A stretch of 64,000 nucleotides of DNA from NCBI GenBank assembly GCA_004555155.1, contig SFJH01000006.1, positions 1 to 64,000 of the forward strand, written 5' to 3'. The notes under the pieces are model-generated. The model searched no databases. It had not been told where the DNA came from and worked only from the letters and a program-made list of their open reading frames with translations. Source of the stretch: Clostridiales bacterium (GTDB lineage: Bacteria; Bacillota; Clostridia; Christensenellales; Aristaeellaceae). Positions 24,104-32,697 of this stretch are shown here, in pieces (the first letter of the stretch is position 1; every line of letters starts with the position of its first letter). Position numbers and translations under genes: made by a program.

Positions 24104-24138
24104 AAAAAGGATCGCCCGCGCCTTTGCGGACGATCCTT
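24104..24138 (-). terminator. Terminator of the large sugar locus
   Basis: A 13-bp stem with one mismatch (24107-24119 with 24126-24138) and a 6-nt loop; on the minus strand it is followed by TTTTT. It closes the run that ends with the Gfo/Idh/MocA gene at 24154. Confidence 0.85.
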
Positions 24139-24153
24139 CATTTTTGGATTCAA

Positions 24154-25107
24154 TTACTTCGCGTACGCGGCAACCATCACGCGGGTCAGGCGGACGGCGG
24201 CGTCGATGCCGAAGCCCTCGGGGATCGCCTCGGGGGACTTGGCCTGTGCCCACTGCTCCAGCGGGGACGGCAGGCGCTCCGGCAGCTTCTCCACGGTCTG
24301 CCACTGGTTGCCCGTCTCGGGGCAGCACCAGCGCACCTCGCTGTCGTGGAACATCAGCGTGCCCTCGGTGCCGCCGACCTCCAGCGTCAGCGGATAGCCG
24401 GTGGACACAAAGCTGGTCTCCGACACGCCCACCGCGCCGTTGGCGAAGGTGAGCAGGCTGACGGCGTTGTCCTCCACGCCGCGCCCGGTCATCTCGGTGA
24501 ACGCGGACTGCACCTTCACCGGCTCCGCACCCATGATCTCGCAGATCATGTACATCGGGTGCGCGCCCAGATCGATCATCGCGCCGCCGCCGCAGGCGAT
24601 GGGATCATAGAAATGGGGCGGCAGCCAGTTGGCGGTGGAGCCGTTGTGGGCCTTGCGGAAGCGCACGTAGTTGATCTCGCCCAGCTTGCCGGAGCGCACC
24701 ACGTCCAGCGCGAACAGCACCGGCGATTCGCTCAGGTGCGGAAACGAGATGCCGAAGCGGGTGTGATTGCGCTTCACGGCCTCGCGCATGGCCTCCGCAT
24801 CCTCGTTGCGCAGCGCCAGCACCTTCTCGGTGAACACCGCCTTGCCGGCGTCGCAGCAGCGGATGATCAGCTCGGGATGCTCGTTGGTCGCGGTGCAGAC
24901 CACCACGCCCTCGATCTCCTTGTCGCTCAGAATGTCCTCCACGGTGGCGGAAACACAGCCGTTGCCCAGCTTCTCCGCCCAGGCCTTCGCAGTGGCCTCG
25001 TCGGGATCCCACACCTTCGCGATGCGGCATCCGCTCTGCCCGTTGATCTCATTGGCATACTGCTCGGCGTGGACGTGCCACTTGCCCAGCATTGCGTAAT
25101 TTCTCAT
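24154..25107 (-). CDS. Gfo/Idh/MocA-family oxidoreductase (short form)
   Basis: A 317-aa NAD(P)-dependent dehydrogenase of the glucose-fructose oxidoreductase / myo-inositol dehydrogenase family. The N-terminal nucleotide loop is degenerate (AMLGKWHVHAEQY instead of GxGxxG), while the catalytic EK pair (FTEKVLAL, usually CEKP) and the region IDLGAHPMYMICEIMG are kept. It is preceded by a paralogue 15 bp upstream, and the two may work as a pair or act on successive substrates. Last gene of the locus. Confidence 0.85.
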   Translation of the reverse strand: MRNYAMLGKWHVHAEQYANEINGQSGCRIAKVWDPDEATAKAWAEKLGNGCVSATVEDILSDKEIEGVVVCTATNEHPELIIRCCDAGKAVFTEKVLALRNEDAEAMREAVKRNHTRFGISFPHLSESPVLFALDVVRSGKLGEINYVRFRKAHNGSTANWLPPHFYDPIACGGGAMIDLGAHPMYMICEIMGAEPVKVQSAFTEMTGRGVEDNAVSLLTFANGAVGVSETSFVSTGYPLTLEVGGTEGTLMFHDSEVRWCCPETGNQWQTVEKLPERLPSPLEQWAQAKSPEAIPEGFGIDAAVRLTRVMVAAYAK

Positions 25108-25122
25108 GGCGGCTTCCTCCCC

Positions 25123-26211
25123 TTAGCGGTTGAAGTACACGGGCTCGCCGGTCTTTGCGGAGGTGTAGATGGCCTCGAGGATCTCGCTGACCACGCAGGC
25201 CTGTTCGGGCAGCACCACGGGATCGGTGTCGTTCTCGATGGCGTCCAGCCAGCGGCGCTGCTCGGTGATCGGCGGGGTCTCCTTCACGCCGTCGTAGAAC
25301 GCGACGCCGCCGGCCTCCATGTTGGGAACGACCACTTCCTGGCGGCCGAACTCCACCTTGTTGACCACGACCTTGTTGGGGCGGATGGTCGCGCCGGCCT
25401 TGCTGCCGCACAGGTTGCAGGAGCCCTCCGGGATGGGCTCGTCGGTGTTCAGCGCCCAGGTGGCGTCCAAGGTGATGGTCGCGCCGTTTTCCATGACGAT
25501 GAAGCCGAAGGCCGCGTCCTCCAGCGTGGTGTTCTCGTCCGGGCCCCAGCCGCCCCAGGGATTGCCCTGATCGGCGTTTTCAACCTTCTTGTACTTGGTG
25601 CCCACCACCATGCGGGGCTTGTAGTTGTTCATCAGATAGAGGGTCAGGTCCAGGCTGTGGGTGCCGATGTCGATCAGCGGACCGCCGCCCTGCTCGTACT
25701 CGTTGAGGAACACGCCCCAGTTGGGGGTGCCGCGGCGGCGGATGGCCAGCGCCTTGGCGTAGTAGATCTCGCCCAGGTCGCCGCGCTCGATCAGCGCCTT
25801 GACGTACTGGCTCTCGGCCTTGTGGCGATGCTGATAGCCGATGGTCAGCTTCTTGCCGGTCTCCTTCGCGGCCTCCACCATGCGGCGGGCGTCGGCGGCG
25901 GACTTGGCCATGGGCTTTTCGCACATCACGTGCTTGCCGGCGTGCAGCGCGTCGATGGAGATCTCCGCGTGGCTGCGGTTGGGGGTGCACACGTGCACCA
26001 CGTCGATCGTCTCGTCCTTGAGCAGCTCCTTGTAGTCGGTATACACCTTGGCGCCGGGGATGCCGTATTCCTTCGCGGCCTTCTCCGCGCGCTCGGGGAT
26101 CAGGTCGCAGAACGCGACCATGTCCGCGCGGTCGACCGCCTTCAGCGAAGGCATGTGCTTGCCGTTGGCGATGCCGCCGCAGCCGATGATACCGATTCTC
26201 AGTCTTGCCAT
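25123..26211 (-). CDS. Gfo/Idh/MocA-family oxidoreductase
   Basis: A 362-aa sugar/inositol-type dehydrogenase. The Rossmann loop is canonical (GIIGCGGIANGKH, residues 7-19), and the catalytic CEKPMAKS and DIGTHSLDLTLYLM motifs are present. GAGGAGGAA gives the ribosome site. It leads a two-gene pair with the shorter paralogue. The 157-bp gap before it contains TATACT (26268-26275 region, minus strand), so it may have its own promoter besides read-through from the locus. Likely oxidises or epimerises the sugar moiety delivered by this locus; substrate not assignable. Confidence 0.92.
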   Translation of the reverse strand: MARLRIGIIGCGGIANGKHMPSLKAVDRADMVAFCDLIPERAEKAAKEYGIPGAKVYTDYKELLKDETIDVVHVCTPNRSHAEISIDALHAGKHVMCEKPMAKSAADARRMVEAAKETGKKLTIGYQHRHKAESQYVKALIERGDLGEIYYAKALAIRRRGTPNWGVFLNEYEQGGGPLIDIGTHSLDLTLYLMNNYKPRMVVGTKYKKVENADQGNPWGGWGPDENTTLEDAAFGFIVMENGATITLDATWALNTDEPIPEGSCNLCGSKAGATIRPNKVVVNKVEFGRQEVVVPNMEAGGVAFYDGVKETPPITEQRRWLDAIENDTDPVVLPEQACVVSEILEAIYTSAKTGEPVYFNR

Positions 26212-26368
26212 GGGAAATTCCTCCTCAATCCTGTCCGCGCCGGGGCGCGGAAGTTATTTCCATAGTGTCAGTATAGCATAACGGCGCGCGAAATGCCATC
26301 GTCCCGGGGAAAAAAGGCGATTTTCATGAAAACCGTCGAAAGGAAGGCGATGAAATTTGAGCGCACAG

Positions 26369-27952
26369 TTATTCGTCGATCTCCACCGTAACCTCGTGAT
26401 CCATGAACCGGTAGCGGAAGCGGACGACGGCGTTGTCCCTCTTCGTGGTGAAGTAGGCCTTGGGGCCGGAGCCGCTGCGGGGGAAGCGATCCTTGTTGTA
26501 GACCGCGGAGAGGGTGCCGTAGGTGGAGATGCTGTAATCGTAGTCGCCGGCGAAGGGCAGCACCACGGTGAGGGTGTAGGTGTTGTCGCCGATGTAGTAC
26601 ATGCGGGTGATTTCGCTGTTGGAATCGTTGGCCACAGCGCCCACAAAGGGCTGGAAGCTGCCGTAGACGACCACCTTTTCCGGCAGCTTCAGGCCGGTTT
26701 CGGGATCGTACACGTCCCGCGCGCCGTAGCGGATCAGGTGCTCGGGGTTGGCGTAGCGCCTGCGCAGGCGGTCGCCGTCGTCCCAGCAGGCCTTCATCAT
26801 GTCCTCCTGATTGAAGCCCATGGGGCATGCGGCGGAGCGGTTGTTGATCTGATAGAATTCATTGCGATCCATCTCACCGCTGTCAGCGCGCACCATGGTG
26901 ACAGCCGCGTCGCTGAGCATGCGGCGGAAGGGCATCTCGAAGTAGGCATTGACGTTGTTGACCTGCGTCCAGCGGTAGGTGTACTCCAGGAAGCGGTTGC
27001 GGTCCTCCTCGGACTGGTTCGCGAACCAGCCGATCTGATCGTAGCCCCACCAGTCCTTGGTCGCCAGCTCGCGGTGGGTGTACTTCGAAGGATCGTCCAC
27101 CACCCTGCCGCCCCAGTTGTCGTACTCCATCAGGAAGGGCATGGCCTCGCCGAACCAGCCGTTGGGGTTCTCGCCGCCCTCGGTGAAGCCCTCGCGCACC
27201 AGCACCAGCTTCTCGCCCTCCAGATCGGGCAGCGCGGCGCGGGTGAAGGGCATGGCGTGGTAGTCGAACAGCAGCTTGCCGTTGACGCTGACGCCGTGGG
27301 TGTGGGCGTCCAGCAGCACCTTGTGGCGGCGGGCGTGCTTCGCGGCGTAATCGCGGATCATGCCGAACAGCCGGTAGGTCTTCTTCATGCCGCGGTCGTT
27401 GGCGGCGTACAGGTGCACCTGGCCCATGTGCAGCGCCTCGTAGCCGCAGTCGATATAGCGGGTGGCGCGATAGTAGAACCACAGCTGCGTCTCCAGGCGG
27501 TTCAGATCCGGCACCACGCCGATCTTGCCCGGCGCGCGGCCGGGAGCGTACTCCGGCTCGCCGTGGGCCTTCTCGGGGAAGTGGCAGTCGTCAAACCGGA
27601 AGCAGCGATCCTCCGCCGGCAGGCCGAAGGCCTCGAACACATAGGCGGGGATGCGCACCTCCTCCATGCGCTTGACCACCCACTCGAACACGCAGGACTG
27701 CAGAATGATTTCGGGGTCCTGGGCGTGCACGCGGTCGGCCAGCGCCTTCGACTTGCGGAAGTGCTCCTCATCGTCGTCGATCATGTACCAGATGCCGGAG
27801 GCGCGCCCGATCATCTTCACGCCCAGGCGCTGAATGGCGCGCAGATCGTCGTCCAGGGTTTCGCTGTCGATCAGTCCGCTGGCCGTCACGCAGCGGGAGA
27901 GGTAGTTTTCCAGCACATCGCGGGTCAGGTTTCCATCAAAAGTGAAATTCAT
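26369..27952 (-). CDS. Unrecognised 527-aa protein in the sugar locus
   Basis: I do not recognise a family. The first ~250 residues alternate helix and strand (IQRLGVKMIGRASGIWYMIDD; PEIILQSCVFEWVVKRMEE; HKVLLDAHTHG) in a way that suggests a TIM-barrel hydrolase-like fold. The last ~100 residues are beta-rich (VVYGSFQPFVGAV; YDYSISTYGTLSAVY), like a carbohydrate-binding or sandwich domain. No signal peptide, so it is cytosolic. Acidic pairs such as RFDDCHF and DAHTH could be catalytic. It sits between the M17 peptidase (21-bp gap) and two Gfo/Idh/MocA dehydrogenases, so a role in breaking down the imported substrate is likely. Confidence 0.75.
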   Translation of the reverse strand: MNFTFDGNLTRDVLENYLSRCVTASGLIDSETLDDDLRAIQRLGVKMIGRASGIWYMIDDDEEHFRKSKALADRVHAQDPEIILQSCVFEWVVKRMEEVRIPAYVFEAFGLPAEDRCFRFDDCHFPEKAHGEPEYAPGRAPGKIGVVPDLNRLETQLWFYYRATRYIDCGYEALHMGQVHLYAANDRGMKKTYRLFGMIRDYAAKHARRHKVLLDAHTHGVSVNGKLLFDYHAMPFTRAALPDLEGEKLVLVREGFTEGGENPNGWFGEAMPFLMEYDNWGGRVVDDPSKYTHRELATKDWWGYDQIGWFANQSEEDRNRFLEYTYRWTQVNNVNAYFEMPFRRMLSDAAVTMVRADSGEMDRNEFYQINNRSAACPMGFNQEDMMKACWDDGDRLRRRYANPEHLIRYGARDVYDPETGLKLPEKVVVYGSFQPFVGAVANDSNSEITRMYYIGDNTYTLTVVLPFAGDYDYSISTYGTLSAVYNKDRFPRSGSGPKAYFTTKRDNAVVRFRYRFMDHEVTVEIDE

Positions 27953-27973
27953 TGATTGTCCTCCAGAAATTTT

Positions 27974-29296
27974 TTATGCCTGCACCAGGCCGACGAGCGT
28001 GCTCAGGCCGAAGCCCCGCGCGCCCTTGCACTCCGCATCGCAGCCGCCGCGGCGGGTGGCCGGGCCCACGATATCCAGGTGCAGCCAGCGCGTGCCCGGC
28101 TCGATGAACTCCTCCAGGAAGCAGGCCGCGGTGCTGGCCGCCGCGCCATAGCCGGGCGCGTAGTTGCCCAGGTCGGCCACCTCCGACCACTTGAGCGCGC
28201 GATGATACCGCTCGTGCAGCGGCAGCCGCCAGAAGGGCTCGCCGGTCTTCCCGATCAGGCGCTCGAAGCTGCGGGACACGGCCTCGTCGTTGCAGAACCA
28301 GCCGCCGGTCTCGTCGCCCAGCGCGCTCTGGCAGCCGTAGGTCAGCGTGGCGATGTCCGCCACGTCCTTCGCGCCCATCCGCTGGGCGTAGGTCAGCGCG
28401 TCGCAGAGGATCAGCCGGCCCTCCGCGTCGGTGTTGTACACCTCCACGGTCCTGCCGGACAGGGTGGTGATCACGTCGCCCATCTTGACCGACTTCGCGG
28501 AGATCACATTCTCCACCAGCGGCAGCACGGCGATCACCGGCCGGGATGCGCCGGTTCGGGCGATATACTCCATGGTCTCCGTCACAGTGGCCGCGCCGCA
28601 CATGTCGGACTGCATGCCGTTCATGCCGTCCAGGTTCTTCAGATGATATCCGCCGGCGTCGAACATCACGCCCTTGCCCACCAGCGCCACGGGCGCGCCG
28701 TCGCTGGGCCGCCACTCCAGCACCGCCAGCGCGGCCGGGGCGTCGCTGCCCTGGTTCACCGCCAGAATGCCGCCGCAGCCCAGCATCTTCAGCTCGCCGT
28801 CGCCCAGCACCCGGCAGGTCAGGCCGCAGTCCGCCGCCATGTGCCGAATGTAGTCCGCCATCTGGCGCACGTGCAGGAAGTTGTTGGGCAGCGTGCCCAG
28901 CATGCGGGCGTAGCCCTCGCAGCGCGCCAGCGTCAGTCCGGCGCGGATTCCTTCGGCAACGTCGCTGTCGCAGTCGATGCACAGCGCGCCGGGGCCGTAG
29001 TCGCACAGCGCGTCTCTCTGCGCGTACACGTCCTTCAGCCCCCGGATCGCGTCCTTTGAGATGCGGAACGCGCCATGAAAGTAGCCCCGCACCGCCTGCG
29101 CGGCCAGATCATTGGCATTCTCGCCCTCCAGCCGCACGACGCTCGCGCCCTCCCGGCGCATGCCCAGCCGGGCGGCAGCTTCGATATTCCGCTCCGCGCC
29201 GACCTCCGCACTAAGGGTCAGGACGGCTTCGCCCTGACCCTCGCTCGCGGAGAACGCGCCCGTCAGAATCGAGTTCGCGTTCAGTTCAAATCTCAT
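27974..29296 (-). CDS. M17 leucyl-aminopeptidase family protein
   Basis: A 440-aa dinuclear-metal peptidase with intact motifs: GKGVMFDAGGYHLK, SDMCGAATV and NTDAEGRLILCDAL, covering the lysine, aspartates, glutamate and arginine of the M17 site. I chose the ATG at 29296 because it overlaps the stop of the GH4 gene (ATGA); the longer frame adds 63 low-quality residues. The family removes N-terminal residues or splits dipeptides such as Cys-Gly. Its place amid sugar enzymes suggests the substrate may carry an amino acid or peptide part. Confidence 0.9.
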   Translation of the reverse strand: MRFELNANSILTGAFSASEGQGEAVLTLSAEVGAERNIEAAARLGMRREGASVVRLEGENANDLAAQAVRGYFHGAFRISKDAIRGLKDVYAQRDALCDYGPGALCIDCDSDVAEGIRAGLTLARCEGYARMLGTLPNNFLHVRQMADYIRHMAADCGLTCRVLGDGELKMLGCGGILAVNQGSDAPAALAVLEWRPSDGAPVALVGKGVMFDAGGYHLKNLDGMNGMQSDMCGAATVTETMEYIARTGASRPVIAVLPLVENVISAKSVKMGDVITTLSGRTVEVYNTDAEGRLILCDALTYAQRMGAKDVADIATLTYGCQSALGDETGGWFCNDEAVSRSFERLIGKTGEPFWRLPLHERYHRALKWSEVADLGNYAPGYGAAASTAACFLEEFIEPGTRWLHLDIVGPATRRGGCDAECKGARGFGLSTLVGLVQA

Positions 29297-30663
29297 GCCT
29301 TGCCTCCCAGAATCTTCTCGCCATAGGCCTCGTTGTAGTCGGCAATCAGCTTCTTCGCCAGCGACCAGGAGTTCACCAGCGGATGCAGCATCAGCGCCTC
29401 CACGGCCTTGTCCTCGCTGTGGTCGCGCACGGCTTCCACGGTCAGCCGCTCGTAGCGCTTGATCAGCCGGATGTACAGCTCGCACATCTCGGGCACCGTC
29501 TCCTGCTTCACCGGCGCGATGCCGTTTTTGGACACGTTGCAGGTGACCTCCACCACATCCTCGTCGCTCAGGAACGGGATGCAGCCCTGGTTGAGCACGC
29601 TCAGCACCAGCGTGCGGCCGGCCTCGCTCTGCATGCCCTCGATGCAGTCCAGCATCACGCCGGCGTAGCCCATGCCCTCCGGCACCGGCAGCGAGCCCTT
29701 CTCCAGCATCGGCCGGTTCGCGGAGCCGGACTCGATGGACATATAGGAGTTCTCGCGCAGCTGCATGTAGTACAAAAACACCTGCAGCGCGCCCTCGGGA
29801 TCGGCGTCGATGTCCATCTCCCGCAGCTCCTTCATCATCTGGATGTTGACCTTTTCAATGGTCTGGCCGCGGGTCATCTCGGACTTGTTGATATTGGCGA
29901 GCGCCTTTTCGCGGTGATAGTAATAGTACAGATACTCGTTGGGCAGCATGCCGGTCTTGCGGATCACGTCGCGGTCGAAGATCTCCAGCTCCTGAATGCT
30001 GGAGAGGAACGCTTCGTCGGCGATCAGCTTCGGCATGATCTCCTCGCCGTTCACCTGCACGCTCCTGATCCAGGACAGGTGGTTCAGGCCGAAGAACTCC
30101 ACATAGAGCTCCTCCTCCGTCACGCCCAGGTTCTGGGCCATGCGGTACTTCATGCTGCTGGGCGCGTCGCAGATGCCGATGATGCGGTGATGGCCCGCGC
30201 TGTGCAGCGCCTGGGTGACCAGTCCGGAGGGATTGGTGAAATTGAAGATCCAGGCGTCGGGGGCGTACTTTTCGATCAGATCGCAGTACTCCATCAGCAC
30301 CGGAATGGTGCGCACGGCCATGGAGAAGCCGCCCACACCGGTGGTCTCCTGGCCGATGACGCCGTTCTTCAGCGCCACGGACTCGTCCACCACGCGGGAG
30401 TGATCGCCGCCCACGCGCAGCGTGGTGACGATGTAGTCCATGCCCCGGATGGCATCCACGGGATCGAACACGGCGCGCACCGACAGGTCCTTGCCCTCGC
30501 GGTTCACCACATGGCGGCACAGCTTTTCGATGATCTCCAGCTTTTCTCGGTTGATATCGTAGAGCACCACCTCGTCAATATTCAGCTTCTTGTAACGCTT
30601 GAGCAGTCCGTTGATAAAGATGACCGTGCGCACGCCCGCGCCGCCAATCACACCGATTTTCAT
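29293..30663 (-). CDS. Glycoside hydrolase family 4 (6-phospho-glycosidase type)
   Basis: A 456-aa NAD- and Mn-dependent glycosidase. The Rossmann start (KIGVIGGAGVRT), TNPSGLVTQAL, the metal-site Cys in GICDAPSS and the His in FGLNHLSW are present. GH4 enzymes split alpha or beta glycosides, often 6-phosphorylated ones, through oxidation at C3. The CDAP and GLNH motifs match the LicH/6-phospho-beta-glucosidase group. No PTS is here, so the phosphate could come from the PfkB kinase upstream or the substrate itself may be phosphorylated. Confidence 0.92.
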   Translation of the reverse strand: MKIGVIGGAGVRTVIFINGLLKRYKKLNIDEVVLYDINREKLEIIEKLCRHVVNREGKDLSVRAVFDPVDAIRGMDYIVTTLRVGGDHSRVVDESVALKNGVIGQETTGVGGFSMAVRTIPVLMEYCDLIEKYAPDAWIFNFTNPSGLVTQALHSAGHHRIIGICDAPSSMKYRMAQNLGVTEEELYVEFFGLNHLSWIRSVQVNGEEIMPKLIADEAFLSSIQELEIFDRDVIRKTGMLPNEYLYYYYHREKALANINKSEMTRGQTIEKVNIQMMKELREMDIDADPEGALQVFLYYMQLRENSYMSIESGSANRPMLEKGSLPVPEGMGYAGVMLDCIEGMQSEAGRTLVLSVLNQGCIPFLSDEDVVEVTCNVSKNGIAPVKQETVPEMCELYIRLIKRYERLTVEAVRDHSEDKAVEALMLHPLVNSWSLAKKLIADYNEAYGEKILGGKA

Positions 30664-30676
30664 CGCACATTCCTCC

Positions 30677-31609
30677 TCATTCGTGATCCCGAATCCACTT
30701 TTCCAGCTCCGCCCGGAAGGGGAAGCCGGTGTTGCCGCCCAGCGCCGTGACCGACAGCGCGCCGCAGCCGTTGCCGCACTTCAGGCACTCCTCCATGGGC
30801 AGGCCCTGCAAAAATCCATAGACGAAGCCCGCGTTGAAGGAATCGCCCGCGCCGGTGGTGTCCACGGCCTTCACCGTGTACGCCGGGGCGAAGAACCTCT
30901 CGCCGTTCCGGATGGCCATCGCGCCCTTGCGGCCCAGCTTGATCACCGCCATGCCGGCCCGCTCCGCCAGCTTCCGCGCGCCGACCTCCACGTCCTCGCA
31001 GCGGGTGTAGTGCTGGCACTCGGTTTCGTTCATGAACAGCACGTCGATCATGGGCAGCAGGTCGAAGATGCCCTCGTGCCACACGCCGGTCATGTCCCAG
31101 CCCACGTCGAAGGAGACGGTCACGTCGCCCAGGGCGTGGATCTTCGTCAGCATGTCCAGATACTCGGCGTGGTTGCTGATGCCCTCATAGCCGGTCACAT
31201 GGATATGCCGGGCAGCGGGCAGCTGGTCCAGGCGCAGATGCTTCAGCGACAGCCCCTCGTTGGTGCCGCGATAGGTCAGGAAGCAGCGGTCCCTCTCGGT
31301 GGTAAAGCTGATGGAGATGCCGGTCTTCTTGTCGTCGCTGTCCAGCAGCAGCGCGTCGTCCACGCCCAGCCGCCGGAAGGTGTCGCGGATGCTCGCGCCG
31401 TACATGTCCCGGCCCACGCTGCCCTGGAACACCGGTCGCAGGCCCAGCTTGGCCACGCCCAGCGTGAAAAGCGCCGCACCGCCGCCCACGAAGGTCTCCA
31501 TCACGGGCACCTCCTGCTCCACGCCGGGCTCGGGCAGCCGCTCCACCCCGGGCACCACCAGGTCGATGTTCACATCGCCGTATACATACACATCCCATTT
31601 TTTCTGCAT
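30677..31609 (-). CDS. PfkB-family carbohydrate kinase
   Basis: A 310-aa ribokinase-fold sugar kinase. DTTGAGDSFNAGF, the anion-hole and catalytic-Asp motif, lies at about residues 245-257, and the N-terminal GDVNIDLV and FVGGGAALFTLGVAKLG are typical. I chose the ATG at 31609 (AGAGGAGACC before it). It is 13 bp upstream of the GH4 gene and 79 bp downstream of the permease, with a possible partial terminator in that gap. Confidence 0.92.
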   Translation of the reverse strand: MQKKWDVYVYGDVNIDLVVPGVERLPEPGVEQEVPVMETFVGGGAALFTLGVAKLGLRPVFQGSVGRDMYGASIRDTFRRLGVDDALLLDSDDKKTGISISFTTERDRCFLTYRGTNEGLSLKHLRLDQLPAARHIHVTGYEGISNHAEYLDMLTKIHALGDVTVSFDVGWDMTGVWHEGIFDLLPMIDVLFMNETECQHYTRCEDVEVGARKLAERAGMAVIKLGRKGAMAIRNGERFFAPAYTVKAVDTTGAGDSFNAGFVYGFLQGLPMEECLKCGNGCGALSVTALGGNTGFPFRAELEKWIRDHE

Positions 31610-31629
31610 GATTCGGTCTCCTCTCCGCA

Positions 31630-31675
31630 AAAAAAGCTCCAACTGCCTATCCTGTGACGGGTAACAGCCGGAGCC
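31630..31675 (-). terminator. Possible partial terminator between permease and kinase genes
   Basis: On the minus strand GGCTCC pairs with GGAGCT across a 29-nt loop, followed by TTTTTTT. The short stem suggests leaky termination, lowering kinase and enzyme expression relative to the transporter. Confidence 0.5.
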
Positions 31676-31688
31676 CTTCGATTTCTGT

Positions 31689-32606
31689 TTATCCCTTGAT
31701 TGCGCCGATCAGGGTGCCCTTGGCAAAGTACTTCTGCACGAAGGGGTACACGCACAGAATCGGCACAGTGGTGATGACCACGGCGGCCATCTTCAGCGAG
31801 TCGGTGGTCACGGCGCTCTTGCTGGCCGCGATGGCCGCAGACACGTTGTCGATCTGCTGGGTGGACGCGGACATCGCGCGGGACAGCATCTGCTGCAGCA
31901 CGGTCTGCACCGGCCAGAGCTTGTCGCTGGTCATGTAGAACGCGCCGGCGAACCAGTCGTTCCAGTGGTTGACCGCAGTGTAAAGGCCCACAACCGCCAG
32001 CACCGGCTTGCTCAGCGGCAGCATGATGCGGAAGAAGATGCCGAAGTAGCCGCAGCCGTCCAGCTTTGCCGCCTCCTGCAGCGCGTAGGGCAGTCCGTCA
32101 AAGAACGAGCGCATCATGATCAGATACGTGACGCTCACCAGGCTGGGAATGACGTAGACCCAGAAGGTGTCCAGCAGGCCCAGCTCGTTGTACTGGATGT
32201 AGGTGGGGATCGTGCCGCCGCCAAAGAGCATCGTGAAGGTGATCAGGAAGGTGATGATCTTTCGCCCGGGCAGCTCCGTCTGATTGAGCGCGAAGGCGGC
32301 AAAGGAGGTCACGATCAGGCTCATCAGCGTGCCGATGACGGTGCGGGCAATGGTGATCTTGTAGGCGTTGACCAAGGAGCCGTCCTGGAACACCTCGCGG
32401 TAGTTCTGCAGCGTCCAGATGCGGGGCCAGAAGTACACGCCGCCGCGGGCCGCGTCCTTACCGTCGTTGAAGGACAAAGCCAGAACGTTCAGGCAGGGCA
32501 GCAGAATCAGCAGGCACAGCGCGATGACCACCACATAGGTGACGATGCTGACCGTCTTGTCCGCGGCGCTCGATTTGATTTTTCCGTTCTCATTCGTCTT
32601 AGCCAT
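31689..32606 (-). CDS. Sugar ABC transporter permease, LplC-like
   Basis: A 305-aa CUT1-type permease of the LplC/YtcP kind: TM1 is VTYVVVIALCLLILLPCLNVLALSF, followed by the large loop, the EAA loop ALQEAAKLDGCGYFGIFFRIMLP and the ending KGTLIGAIKG. The partner permease and binding protein lie upstream in the order B-A-C. No ATPase is encoded nearby. Confidence 0.92.
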   Translation of the reverse strand: MAKTNENGKIKSSAADKTVSIVTYVVVIALCLLILLPCLNVLALSFNDGKDAARGGVYFWPRIWTLQNYREVFQDGSLVNAYKITIARTVIGTLMSLIVTSFAAFALNQTELPGRKIITFLITFTMLFGGGTIPTYIQYNELGLLDTFWVYVIPSLVSVTYLIMMRSFFDGLPYALQEAAKLDGCGYFGIFFRIMLPLSKPVLAVVGLYTAVNHWNDWFAGAFYMTSDKLWPVQTVLQQMLSRAMSASTQQIDNVSAAIAASKSAVTTDSLKMAAVVITTVPILCVYPFVQKYFAKGTLIGAIKG

Positions 32607-32657
32607 AATCTATCCCTTCCCAAACGTTCTGTCTCTGAAAAGCATCGGTGGAGTCCC

Positions 32658-32677
32658 GCCCGGCCGCGAGGCCGGGC
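32658..32677 (-). promoter_or_regulatory. Hairpin between binding protein and LplC-like permease
   Basis: GCCCGGCC-GCGA-GGCCGGGC, an 8-bp stem with a stable tetraloop, lies 20 bp after the binding-protein stop. There is no T run. As with the hairpin at 11217-11249, it probably raises binding protein over permease. Confidence 0.6.
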
Positions 32678-32697
32678 AGGAGCGAGGAATCGGGGAA

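Noticed and set aside
23197..26265. 1022-residue plus-strand frame
   Set aside because: It crosses PAP2, PH-like and two dehydrogenase genes in other frames or antisense, and also passes through terminators.
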